Assembly: GCA_041170585.1 (NCBI GenBank)
Contig: JBEDNN010000010.1
Span: 1 to 64,000, forward strand
Reading direction: 5' to 3'
Origin: JBDLSY01 sp041170585
GTDB taxonomy: Bacteria > Pseudomonadota > Gammaproteobacteria > Burkholderiales > Burkholderiaceae_C
DNA length: 64,000 bases
Shown here: piece by piece, positions 34,805 to 42,971 of the stretch
Position numbering within the stretch: position 1 is the first letter of the stretch
Layout of the letters: the number at the start of each line of letters is the position of its first letter
Translations under genes and position numbers: made by a program
The notes under the pieces: generated by a model
Told to the model about the DNA's origin: nothing
What the model saw: only the letters and a program-made list of their open reading frames with translations
The model's database searches: none

Positions 34805-37800
34805 TTAATTTAATATACCATTTTCTGTGTAGGGTAACACCGTTTTTCGTTTAACCGAATTAACCTCGGGGGCAATCCATGAACCCGTAATGTCATAAAA
34901 AGTAGTTAAAGAGTCAGTCAATGGTTCTCTAAAGAGCCATTGTGCTGCCAAAGTACTTAATCCAATGACAGGATTAATAGCCATATACAATAAAGAAGCG
35001 CTACCCGCATTAATTTCAGGCTTAATTGTAAAGCGTAAGGCTTGTTTTTCGTTTGTTAATGATACTTTACCTACTGCTGTAATTTTAGCCAGCGAACTAC
35101 GCATTAAAAATGAATCCATAGTAAGCTGTCCTTTATTGATACTGGCTGTCATATTGACTTTATCAAATGAAAAGCCTTCACCAAAAGTATCTTTAAAATT
35201 TAAACTTAAGCGACGCGGTAAATTTTGTAATGAAAATAACCCGACTAAACGGCCAACACCTGGGTCTGCTTTTAAAAAATGGCCTTCTTTAAATTGCCCA
35301 GTGATATTGCCTGATAAATTAGCAATATCAATACCAAAAGGCGTGCCTTGCCATGCAATATCGCCAGTGACTTCACCTGCTGCTGCTGCAACAATAGGAT
35401 CATATTTAAAATCATTTAATACATTGCCTAAGCTATCAGTTTTTAGCTTGAAGTTCAAATGAACCTGTCCTTGAGGGTATTGTGTGTTGTGTTGCCATGC
35501 CCCTTTGGCTTGCATATCAAAATGAGGGTGTTGAATAGTAAGGGACTGAATATCCCAGCCACGTTCGTCAGTGAGCAATGGGTCTGTATCATTTATATCT
35601 ACTATATTTACTACACCTACTTTTTTAGCTATTATTGGGCGGGTAGTATTACGTGCTTGTAAAGAGATATTGCCTAAAAAGTGAGTACCTAAAGTGAGTT
35701 TATCAATATTTAGTTCAACACTAGGTACTTGATTGGGCAATATATTTAATAAAGATTGCTTGCTGTCCTCAAGTTCTGATGGCGGAATGGTTAATTCAGT
35801 CAATTTAAGTTGTAATTGCCCCTTTCCTAAATCTTTAGATAAATGAGGGTCTTTCCAAGAAAAATAACCATTAATCCCTTGGGCGACTAAATTGCCATTC
35901 CAATTTTCACCGTAAACACCATTGCGTGAAGCCCCAGAAATAATATTACGATAAAGTCGGTGTCCAAAGGTTAAGTCATCGACTTGAACTGCAATCGTAC
36001 TGGGCATCCATGCAGGCGGTTTTAAAGGTGTCATTGATGGTTGAGGCACATCATCAATCGGTAATGTTTTCCAAGGTAAGGCTGTTAATTCAGTTTGAAT
36101 ATGGTCAAGATTAACTGATTTTCCTACAATATGAACGCCCAAACCTGTATCTGGCGTATTTAATACTGCATCATCACCTAACGCAACTGCACCCCGTTCT
36201 ATAGCCCAAGTATTATTATGTAACTGCCGTTCAACTACGCCTTGAAATGGACCTAAAACAGTTTCACCTAGGGAAACTTCCCATTTGTCATGGTTAATAA
36301 CACTGGGTATATTATTTAGGCTTTTATTGCGCTGAATAGGTACGCGTGCCAATGAAAAAGGTAAAGGTGTACCCACGGCCTTGTCTAAAAATCCAGGCCA
36401 CTTTAGTTTAGTATTGGTTAAATCTGCTTTAACTATCCAGCTTACACCTTGTTCGTTGGTATTTAATGCTAAGTCATACTCTAATTGACCTTCAGCACGT
36501 TTTAACAATGCTTGTGCCATGGGGTTTGTGGAGTACTGCTTAATTTTCTCTAGGTGTGCCTGTCCTGTTAAGTGGACTGTCTTTTGAGTATTGTGTATAT
36601 CAAATCCACCCGTCAATGTAACGTCACCACCTAACCAATTAGCACGGGCTGCTTCTACAGTAAAACCAGTTTCTTTAAAGTTAATACTTGCATTAATCTG
36701 TTCAATGGCAGGTAAATCTTTACTTAAACTTAAAGTAGCTTCTTTAAGCATAGCTGTTCCTTGGGTGGTAAACGCTTCAGGCTTAGTAATATCTAAGTTT
36801 AAGTGTGCGTCTATCTCGGAAATACCTTGAGTTTTAAGGGTATTAAATGGTTCGCTTAAGTGAGTAGACAACGGTGTATTACGGATTAAATCTAATATAT
36901 TTTGTGTGGTTGCTTGTGTTTTAATATTGGCAATAATGATAGGTTCACTTAAATTATTAATCGTTAAATGGGGTACTTGAATCATCAATTCAGGTTCAGG
37001 TGTTGCTTTTAAGAGTTCAGTTGTAGGCGTTGCAATATCAGTACTGGTATTTGGACGGCTTGTTTTAATAAGGTTATCTGTATTAATAAGGCTATCTATA
37101 TTAATAAGTTTATGTATATTAACTGTATTAATATTGCCTTTCATATCGCTTAAAGCCATTGAGTTACCTTGCAACATAATATTGCCTGTAACAGACTGAA
37201 TCAGTGGCCAAGTGAGTTGTGGGGCTGTTACAACAGGATTAAAATTTAGCGTTCCATCAGTAAGGATACCTTGCAGTTTAAAATATTCTGCATTGTTTTT
37301 TATATGCGGTATATTCTTTGTATTATCAGACGAATTGATTTTAAAAGCATGTATCGGGTTTGAATTTGATACAAAAGGAAAGCGTGATACATCACCTTTT
37401 ATAGACCAATTCACTTGGTTCATTTGTCCATTAACTAAAGTGTGCTTTAGCCATTTACGCGCTGACTCTGATAAAGTCAATGGTAAATAACGGTATATAT
37501 TTGCAATATTAACGCGTGCAAAACGACCTTGCAAATTAAGTATACCCAGTGAATTTATTTGAGTATTTTTAACAGTATTAATGGCAGTATTAATGGTAGT
37601 ATTAATTTTGGAAGTGTTTAAATCATAATAATAACTACCATTTAATATTCCTTCAGCATCATTGTTATTAAACTGAATATTATTTAGTGCTACATTAATA
37701 GCTTTTTGATTGATTGTAAGCTCAATATCTCCTTTGATTGCCTGTAATACAATAGTAGGCTCGGCTAGTAGTTTTGGTAATACTACCATCGGATTTTGTG

Positions 37801-39460
37801 AGTTAAGCTTAATACCTATAGTGGTTTGAGGCGTGTTATGGTGTGAGTAATGGATATTCAATTGTCCGCTCACGCCTTGCACACTTGGAATAGTTAAACT
37901 ATTTTTATTTGATTTTGAGTTTAAGTTTGAATTTGAATTTGATTGCCAATTAAAAGCATTGATAGTAGCATTGTTAATCAAAGTACTAAAATTTAAACCA
38001 GTTATTTTTTTTGTATCAACAGTAGAATCAATAATAATATTTTTTAATACTGCCTGCGGTTGTGCAGTGGCTAATGCTGTTATTAAAGATGTAGACAATG
38101 GCATCGTTTTAACTTGATTAAGCCAAGGTGCTAAGGTTAGTGTTGGTATTTTTGCTATCACACGGTGTGTAGCTTGTTTGTATTGAGTCGCTTTATTCCA
38201 TTGCCACTGCAAAGTAAAGGGTATGGTTTTACCTAAAGTATCAGGTAATTGATTGATTTTTGCAGTATTAAAAACGGTAATATGTTTAGGTGAAAATTGT
38301 ATACGCGTATCAAGGCTTAATGTTGATTGCCGCAAAACTGTACTATTATTTAACCATTTTTGCCATAATACCGCTGGCTTATTGCTTGTTGCTTGTGTGT
38401 TTGACCACTGATTTAATAACCAGTGTGCAGTTGGCTTAACATTCACTGCGGGTAAAAGTATATTCGCTTCGCCTTGCCATAAACGGGTGTCATGAATATC
38501 AGCGAATGAAGCATGATTAAATTTGGCAAATAGTTTAGCATTGCTGCCTAAACGGACATCTTGTACATTGGGTGTAAATTCAGCTTGAAAAACGTGTTCA
38601 AAGTTACTGTTAAGACGTTTTGGTGTTTTGGATTTTTTGGTGTTAAAAGTAAAGTTACTGCTATTGTTAGTAAGGCTAATATAATTAGTATTGCTAACAT
38701 TATTAATATTAGTATGATTATTTTTATTGCCGTTATTATTGATATAATTGATATTATTGATAATATTTGATTCTGATAACGCTTGTAATACAGTATTACT
38801 TAGTAATACTCGTTGTAATGAGAGCTGTGTATTGCTTTCAGGTACCCAATGCTTGGCTGTGTCATGAATATTTAGTATAAGTTTATCAACTGTAATGCTG
38901 GGTTGCGTTAATGCCCAGCGTAAGCTACTGCCATCGCTAGGTTGATTTAGGTCAAAGCCGGCAGCAAACCATTGCGGTTGATTAATACGGCCTGTTTGTT
39001 TAATGGTTATATTGAGTTCATTAATGTCTAAGGCTTTTGTAGTAAATTTACCCCAAATTAAGGGGTATAAAGGAATACTCATATAGACTTGTTTAGCCAA
39101 TATTTGCGGCGAGGTCGGGCTACCAATTTTTAGTTGTGCTACATTTAAGCTGGCTTTATTCCAATGCCATTGAGCGGTTATTCCTTTAATCTCTACAGGC
39201 TGATGAAGGGTTTGAGTAATTTTTCTAGCAATGTAAGGTTCTATGGCTGTTAAATCGGCTAAGCAATAGTGCAGTACCGATATAAGTAATACTGTCAATA
39301 GTGTAGTCACTAATACGAAGCAGCCCAGTGCTTTAATAATCGCGGCAAGGACGTTTGTTTCACGGCAGATTAGCTTAGTGAGTCCTATAGATACTTTTTT
39401 TAGCCATACTCTAGGGATTTTATGCCTTAATAAGGTAAAAAATAAGGACAGTTTAATCAT
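34805..39460 (-). CDS. yhdP: YhdP-family AsmA-like protein (TIGR02099)
   Basis: A 1551-residue inner-membrane-anchored periplasmic protein. One N-terminal membrane span lies at about 42-65, followed by a very long beta-rich region typical of AsmA/YhdP bridge-like proteins thought to move phospholipids to the outer membrane. C-terminal family signatures include VGRLVGLFSLQNLPRRLSLN (about 1420), FDKVNMTASINKGQLTMDSF and the final NPVIGLSTLAAQWLF. It is about 280 residues longer than E. coli YhdP, mainly from Asn-rich low-complexity insertions near residues 230-275, 505-535, 610-640 and 770-810. These are unlikely to be part of the beta groove. It is monocistronic and divergent from the UDG-family gene. 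Confidence 0.88.
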   Translation of the reverse strand: MIKLSLFFTLLRHKIPRVWLKKVSIGLTKLICRETNVLAAIIKALGCFVLVTTLLTVLLISVLHYCLADLTAIEPYIARKITQTLHQPVEIKGITAQWHWNKASLNVAQLKIGSPTSPQILAKQVYMSIPLYPLIWGKFTTKALDINELNITIKQTGRINQPQWFAAGFDLNQPSDGSSLRWALTQPSITVDKLILNIHDTAKHWVPESNTQLSLQRVLLSNTVLQALSESNIINNINYINNNGNKNNHTNINNVSNTNYISLTNNSSNFTFNTKKSKTPKRLNSNFEHVFQAEFTPNVQDVRLGSNAKLFAKFNHASFADIHDTRLWQGEANILLPAVNVKPTAHWLLNQWSNTQATSNKPAVLWQKWLNNSTVLRQSTLSLDTRIQFSPKHITVFNTAKINQLPDTLGKTIPFTLQWQWNKATQYKQATHRVIAKIPTLTLAPWLNQVKTMPLSTSLITALATAQPQAVLKNIIIDSTVDTKKITGLNFSTLINNATINAFNWQSNSNSNLNSKSNKNSLTIPSVQGVSGQLNIHYSHHNTPQTTIGIKLNSQNPMVVLPKLLAEPTIVLQAIKGDIELTINQKAINVALNNIQFNNNDAEGILNGSYYYDLNTSKINTTINTAINTVKNTQINSLGILNLQGRFARVNIANIYRYLPLTLSESARKWLKHTLVNGQMNQVNWSIKGDVSRFPFVSNSNPIHAFKINSSDNTKNIPHIKNNAEYFKLQGILTDGTLNFNPVVTAPQLTWPLIQSVTGNIMLQGNSMALSDMKGNINTVNIHKLINIDSLINTDNLIKTSRPNTSTDIATPTTELLKATPEPELMIQVPHLTINNLSEPIIIANIKTQATTQNILDLIRNTPLSTHLSEPFNTLKTQGISEIDAHLNLDITKPEAFTTQGTAMLKEATLSLSKDLPAIEQINASINFKETGFTVEAARANWLGGDVTLTGGFDIHNTQKTVHLTGQAHLEKIKQYSTNPMAQALLKRAEGQLEYDLALNTNEQGVSWIVKADLTNTKLKWPGFLDKAVGTPLPFSLARVPIQRNKSLNNIPSVINHDKWEVSLGETVLGPFQGVVERQLHNNTWAIERGAVALGDDAVLNTPDTGLGVHIVGKSVNLDHIQTELTALPWKTLPIDDVPQPSMTPLKPPAWMPSTIAVQVDDLTFGHRLYRNIISGASRNGVYGENWNGNLVAQGINGYFSWKDPHLSKDLGKGQLQLKLTELTIPPSELEDSKQSLLNILPNQVPSVELNIDKLTLGTHFLGNISLQARNTTRPIIAKKVGVVNIVDINDTDPLLTDERGWDIQSLTIQHPHFDMQAKGAWQHNTQYPQGQVHLNFKLKTDSLGNVLNDFKYDPIVAAAAGEVTGDIAWQGTPFGIDIANLSGNITGQFKEGHFLKADPGVGRLVGLFSLQNLPRRLSLNFKDTFGEGFSFDKVNMTASINKGQLTMDSFLMRSSLAKITAVGKVSLTNEKQALRFTIKPEINAGSASLLYMAINPVIGLSTLAAQWLFREPLTDSLTTFYDITGSWIAPEVNSVKRKTVLPYTENGILN
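38675..38768 (-). repeat. AT-rich insertion encoding an Asn/Ile run in YhdP
   Basis: Degenerate tandem trinucleotide-based repeats (ATTATTGATA-type) encode about 30 Asn/Ile/Thr/Ser residues. Similar in-frame insertions occur at about 37050-37125, 37560-37610 and 37905-37950. Confidence 0.75.
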
Positions 39461-39576
39461 AATAAAATAAGATGCTATTAATTTTGATTTTAATTTTGAT
39501 TTTAATTTTGATTTTAATTTTAATTTAAGTTTTAATTTTTAATAGCATTAACACATATAAAAAATCTTGAAAAATA

Positions 39577-40353
39577 ATGATAACTGTAAACTCACCTGTA
39601 ATGTTAAAACTGTTACAGTCTTTCAGTGAAACCAATACCTTGATTACTCCCAAAGTATTGGCTTTTATTGAACAATTAGCCCATTATCCTAGATTACTGC
39701 ATTTATTTAATCCGTGGCAAGATGCTGATATTAACTTGGCTTACGATATTAATTTAAAGGCAGCACATATCAGACGAATACAACTGGCTGCTTATTTAAA
39801 CGAGCGAATAGACAGTGCAAACATTATTTTAATCGCTGAAGCCCCCGGTTATCAGGGAGCAAGGTTTAGTGGCATACCTATGACTAGTGAACGTATGCTT
39901 TTAGGGCATCATAGCCGTGTAAAACCTAGTGATGTATTTAATACTTATGCCGCTTTTCCAAACATTAATATTCCTTTACGTACCAGTTGTCCCAGTTTAA
40001 TTCGAGCAGGACAATGTGGAATGAATGAACCAACAGCCACCATTGTATGGTCTCATTTATTACAAGCAGGGTTTAACGCACGTCAATTTGTGTTGTGGAA
40101 TACGGTTGCGTTTCACCCGCACGAAAAAAACAATTTAATGACTAACCGCACCCCAACAGCCCACGAGGTTACACTGTTATCGCCTTTATTACATACTTTT
40201 TTGGCTTTATTCCCTCAAATTAAAGTACTTGCTTTAGGTAAAATCGCTTATGCAGCATTAACCCGTATGGGAATTGATTGTATCGCCGTACGTCATCCTA
40301 GTATGGGCGGGGCCAATCAATTTAGAGAGCAGCTTCAAAGTTTAAGCTATTAA
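39577..40353 (+). CDS. Uracil-DNA glycosylase superfamily protein
   Basis: A 258-residue protein with the two UDG-fold motifs: the water-activating loop region in LIAEAPGYQGARFSGIPM (about 87-104) and the minor-groove loop VRHPSMGGANQFR (about 239-251), which contains the HPS-type motif. The Fe-S cysteines of family 4/5 enzymes are not present in the usual pattern. It therefore looks like an uncharacterised UDG branch rather than Ung. Probably acts in base-excision repair, but activity is unproven. Its stop codon overlaps the stop of the convergent folA by 4 bp (40350-40353). Confidence 0.75.
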   Translation: MITVNSPVMLKLLQSFSETNTLITPKVLAFIEQLAHYPRLLHLFNPWQDADINLAYDINLKAAHIRRIQLAAYLNERIDSANIILIAEAPGYQGARFSGIPMTSERMLLGHHSRVKPSDVFNTYAAFPNINIPLRTSCPSLIRAGQCGMNEPTATIVWSHLLQAGFNARQFVLWNTVAFHPHEKNNLMTNRTPTAHEVTLLSPLLHTFLALFPQIKVLALGKIAYAALTRMGIDCIAVRHPSMGGANQFREQLQSLSY

Positions 40354-40889
40354 CTGTGATACTTAATTCGCTGATATACCACTGTATCAAAAGACAGACA
40401 GTTAGACGGTTCAGGAGCATTGGGTGTGCGGCTTGTCATTTTCCATACTAAAGGGTTTAATTGCGTAAACCAAGCATCGCCTTCAAAATCCGCTTTAATT
40501 TCAGTAACATGGCATTCATTTAATAATGAATGTGATAAAAATTGAGCATATACCTGTGCACCACCAATAACCCAAGCAGTTGGAGCATCAGCACAAGCAG
40601 TAATAGCCTGTTCTATGTTATTAGCAGTGGTAGCCCCTTTAGCAGCCCAGCCCAATTTTCTAGTAAGCACAATGCTATGCCTACCTGGTAAAGGATGTCC
40701 TAAACTAGCAATAATACTGTCCCAAGTAGTACGCCCCATAATTAAAGGTTGCCCCATAGTTAAGCGTTTAAACTGCTTTAATTCGCTAGGAATATGCCAA
40801 GGCATTTTTCCTTTTAATCCAATAACACGGTTTTGCGCACAAGCCACAATTAGCTTTAACTGGGGTGTAAGGGGGGTATGGGTAATCAT
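40350..40889 (-). CDS. folA: Dihydrofolate reductase
   Basis: NADPH-dependent reduction of dihydrofolate to tetrahydrofolate; the trimethoprim target. The 179-residue protein has LIVACAQNRVIGLKGKMPWH with the conserved Trp, LKQFKRLTMGQPLIMGRTTWDSI, LPGRHSIVLTR and WVIGGAQVYAQFL. The catalytic Asp equivalent is Glu in HIPSELKQFK, as in a minority of bacterial enzymes. ATG 40889 is chosen; an upstream TTG at 40910 would add seven Asn/Phe-rich residues that run into the target repeat of element B. A B element sits just upstream. Confidence 0.93.
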   Translation of the reverse strand: MITHTPLTPQLKLIVACAQNRVIGLKGKMPWHIPSELKQFKRLTMGQPLIMGRTTWDSIIASLGHPLPGRHSIVLTRKLGWAAKGATTANNIEQAITACADAPTAWVIGGAQVYAQFLSHSLLNECHVTEIKADFEGDAWFTQLNPLVWKMTSRTPNAPEPSNCLSFDTVVYQRIKYHS

Positions 40890-40915
40890 AAATTTATTAA
40901 AGTTGTTCAAATTAA

Positions 40916-41029
40916 GGTAATGTTAAATTTTAACTTTTACAATATTTATATTGGTGTGTTGTCTTAGTGATTTTATTAATTACTTCTTAATTATTAAATT
41001 TCTTGTATCAGTGCTATTTGAACATTACC
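40916..41029 (+). repeat. MITE-like element B, copy 3
   Basis: A 114-bp copy flanked by the perfect 8-bp repeat CAAATTAA (40908-40915 and 41030-41037). The right-hand repeat contains the gatB stop codon (41034-41036), so the insertion hit the very end of gatB and the target duplication preserved it. It fills the 144-bp gap between gatB and folA. Confidence 0.93.
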
Positions 41030-41033
41030 CAAA

Positions 41034-42476
41034 TTAACTTAATTTATTTTTGAGTAAATCATTAATCATTGTAGGACTGGCTTTACCTTTTGCCAATTTC
41101 ATACATTGCCCTACCAATGAATTAAACGCCGCAGTTTTTCCTGATTTAAATTCAAGAACAGCCTGTGGATTTTTTAATAATACTGTATCAATGATTATTT
41201 CAATCGCATTGATATCAGTTACTTGTTTTAGACCATTTGATTCAATGAGCGTATCAATAATAAAAGAGTCAGATGAGGGATTTAGCCATAATTGTGTAAA
41301 TAGTTGTTTAGCACTCGCATGATTGATGGTGTTGTCAGCAATACGCTTAATTAACCCACCTAATTGTATTGCACTGACAGGAACATTAAAAATATCTAAC
41401 TGCTTGGCTTCGCGGTTAAGTGCTGCACTGACTTCACCCATCACCCAATTCGCCGATAATTTAAATTGCCCACTGTTTGCGACGACGGCTTGATAATAAT
41501 CTGACAGTGCTTTAGTCTGTGTTAAAACTGCCGCATCAACATTAGACAAGCCTTGTTTAACAAATTCGGTACGCAAGTCTGCTGGCAACAGAGGTAATTT
41601 TTTACATATAGCAGCTAACCATTGTTCGCTCACCTCTAAAGGCGGTAAATCTGGGTCGGGAAAGTAACGGTAATCATGGGCATCTTCTTTGGTTCGCATA
41701 GCTCGCGTTTCGCCTGTATCGCTATCAAACAAAACAGTAGACTGAACAATTGAATGCCCTTCTTCAAGTTGGTCAATTTGCCAACGTGCTTCGTAGTCAA
41801 TGGCTTGCTGTAAAAATTTAAAGCTATTCAGATTTTTAATTTCACGGCGTGTACCTAGATTAGGATCGCCAATACGTCTAACACTCACATTGGCATCACA
41901 ACGAAAACTGCCTTCTTGCATATTACCATCACAAATATCTAACCATGTTACTAAACTGTGTAAAGCTTTCGCGTAGGCAACGGCTTCTTCAGATGAGTGC
42001 ATTACAGGTTCTGTGACTACTTCAATGAGTGGTGTCCCTGCACGGTTTAAGTCAATACCGCTTTGCCCACTAAATTGGTCATGTACACTTTTACCCGCAT
42101 CTTCTTCCATGTGTGCGCGGGTGAGTTGGATTGTTTTTTCACCTAAACTAGTGATTATATTAATACTCCCCCCACTTACAATGGGAACTGCCAGTTGGGT
42201 TGTTTGGTAGGCTTTGGGCAAATCAGGATAAAAGTAATTTTTACGCTCAAACTGCGACTTAGAGGCGATTGTACCGCCCACTGCTAGACCAAATATTACG
42301 GCTTTTTCAACTGCACTACGGTTAAGAACAGGTAAAGTACCCGGCAAAGCCATATCTACTTCGTTGGCTTGTGTATTAGGCATTTCACCAAATACCGTTG
42401 ATGAAGTAGAGAAAATTTTAGTAATTGTATTGAGTTGAACATGTGTTTCAAGCCCGATAGTTATTTCCCAAGTCAT
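41034..42476 (-). CDS. gatB: Aspartyl/glutamyl-tRNA(Asn/Gln) amidotransferase subunit B
   Basis: The tRNA-binding and transamidation subunit of GatCAB, which converts Glu-tRNA(Gln) and/or Asp-tRNA(Asn) to the amidated forms. The 480-residue protein has WEITIGLETHVQL at the start, FERKNYFYPDLPKAYQ, LTRAHMEEDAGKS, DLNRAGTPLIEVVTEP and SFRCDANVSVRRIG. A C-terminal YqeY-like tail follows with VLEFKSGKTAAFNSLVGQ. It lacks gatC and gatA directly upstream (the preceding 495 bp are gene-free), although it often follows them. Confidence 0.96.
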   Translation of the reverse strand: MTWEITIGLETHVQLNTITKIFSTSSTVFGEMPNTQANEVDMALPGTLPVLNRSAVEKAVIFGLAVGGTIASKSQFERKNYFYPDLPKAYQTTQLAVPIVSGGSINIITSLGEKTIQLTRAHMEEDAGKSVHDQFSGQSGIDLNRAGTPLIEVVTEPVMHSSEEAVAYAKALHSLVTWLDICDGNMQEGSFRCDANVSVRRIGDPNLGTRREIKNLNSFKFLQQAIDYEARWQIDQLEEGHSIVQSTVLFDSDTGETRAMRTKEDAHDYRYFPDPDLPPLEVSEQWLAAICKKLPLLPADLRTEFVKQGLSNVDAAVLTQTKALSDYYQAVVANSGQFKLSANWVMGEVSAALNREAKQLDIFNVPVSAIQLGGLIKRIADNTINHASAKQLFTQLWLNPSSDSFIIDTLIESNGLKQVTDINAIEIIIDTVLLKNPQAVLEFKSGKTAAFNSLVGQCMKLAKGKASPTMINDLLKNKLS

Positions 42477-42971
42477 AAAATTTATCCGTATTGGTATGTT
42501 GTTTTTAATGATGAAAACATTAGTGTTGCTTTAAATTATCACTTTAAATAAATTATCACTTGCTTTAAATTATTGCTTTAAATTATTGCTTTAAATTATT
42601 TATTTAAATTATCTTTTTAAATTATGTGTTTAAACCATCATTTTAAAGAAGTAATTTTTAGTGGTTTTTAATTAATTATTGCAGTTGTTTTATGAATATT
42701 ATTTGATATTTCTTTGATATTTCTTTGATATTTTTAAGTATTAAATAATCAACAGTGCAATTAAAAATTAAAAATTATCTTATACACTGTTTATCTATTT
42801 TATCAATCTTATAATGCTGGTTTAAAATTAAATAGTTTTATTTTTTAAGCCATATATTTATATCTATATTTAATACAGATTTAATACAGATTTAATTTAT
42901 ATTTTTATATTTTTATATTTTATATTCAATTATTACACTTACCATTTTACTGACTATAACAAGGACTTTTT
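42477..42971. repeat. Divergent gatB/aceE gap, AT-rich with tandem repeats
   Basis: A 495-bp gene-free region. Five or more copies of a TTTAAATTATTGC-type unit lie at about 42530-42625, three copies of TTTGATATTTC at about 42702-42735, and AT-only stretches follow. It must carry the aceE promoter; AAGGA lies 7 bp before the aceE ATG. No RNA gene or operator was recognised. Confidence 0.65.

Noticed and set aside
34965..35462. 165-codon frame antisense to yhdP
   Set aside because: Mirror frame of the conserved YhdP C-terminus.
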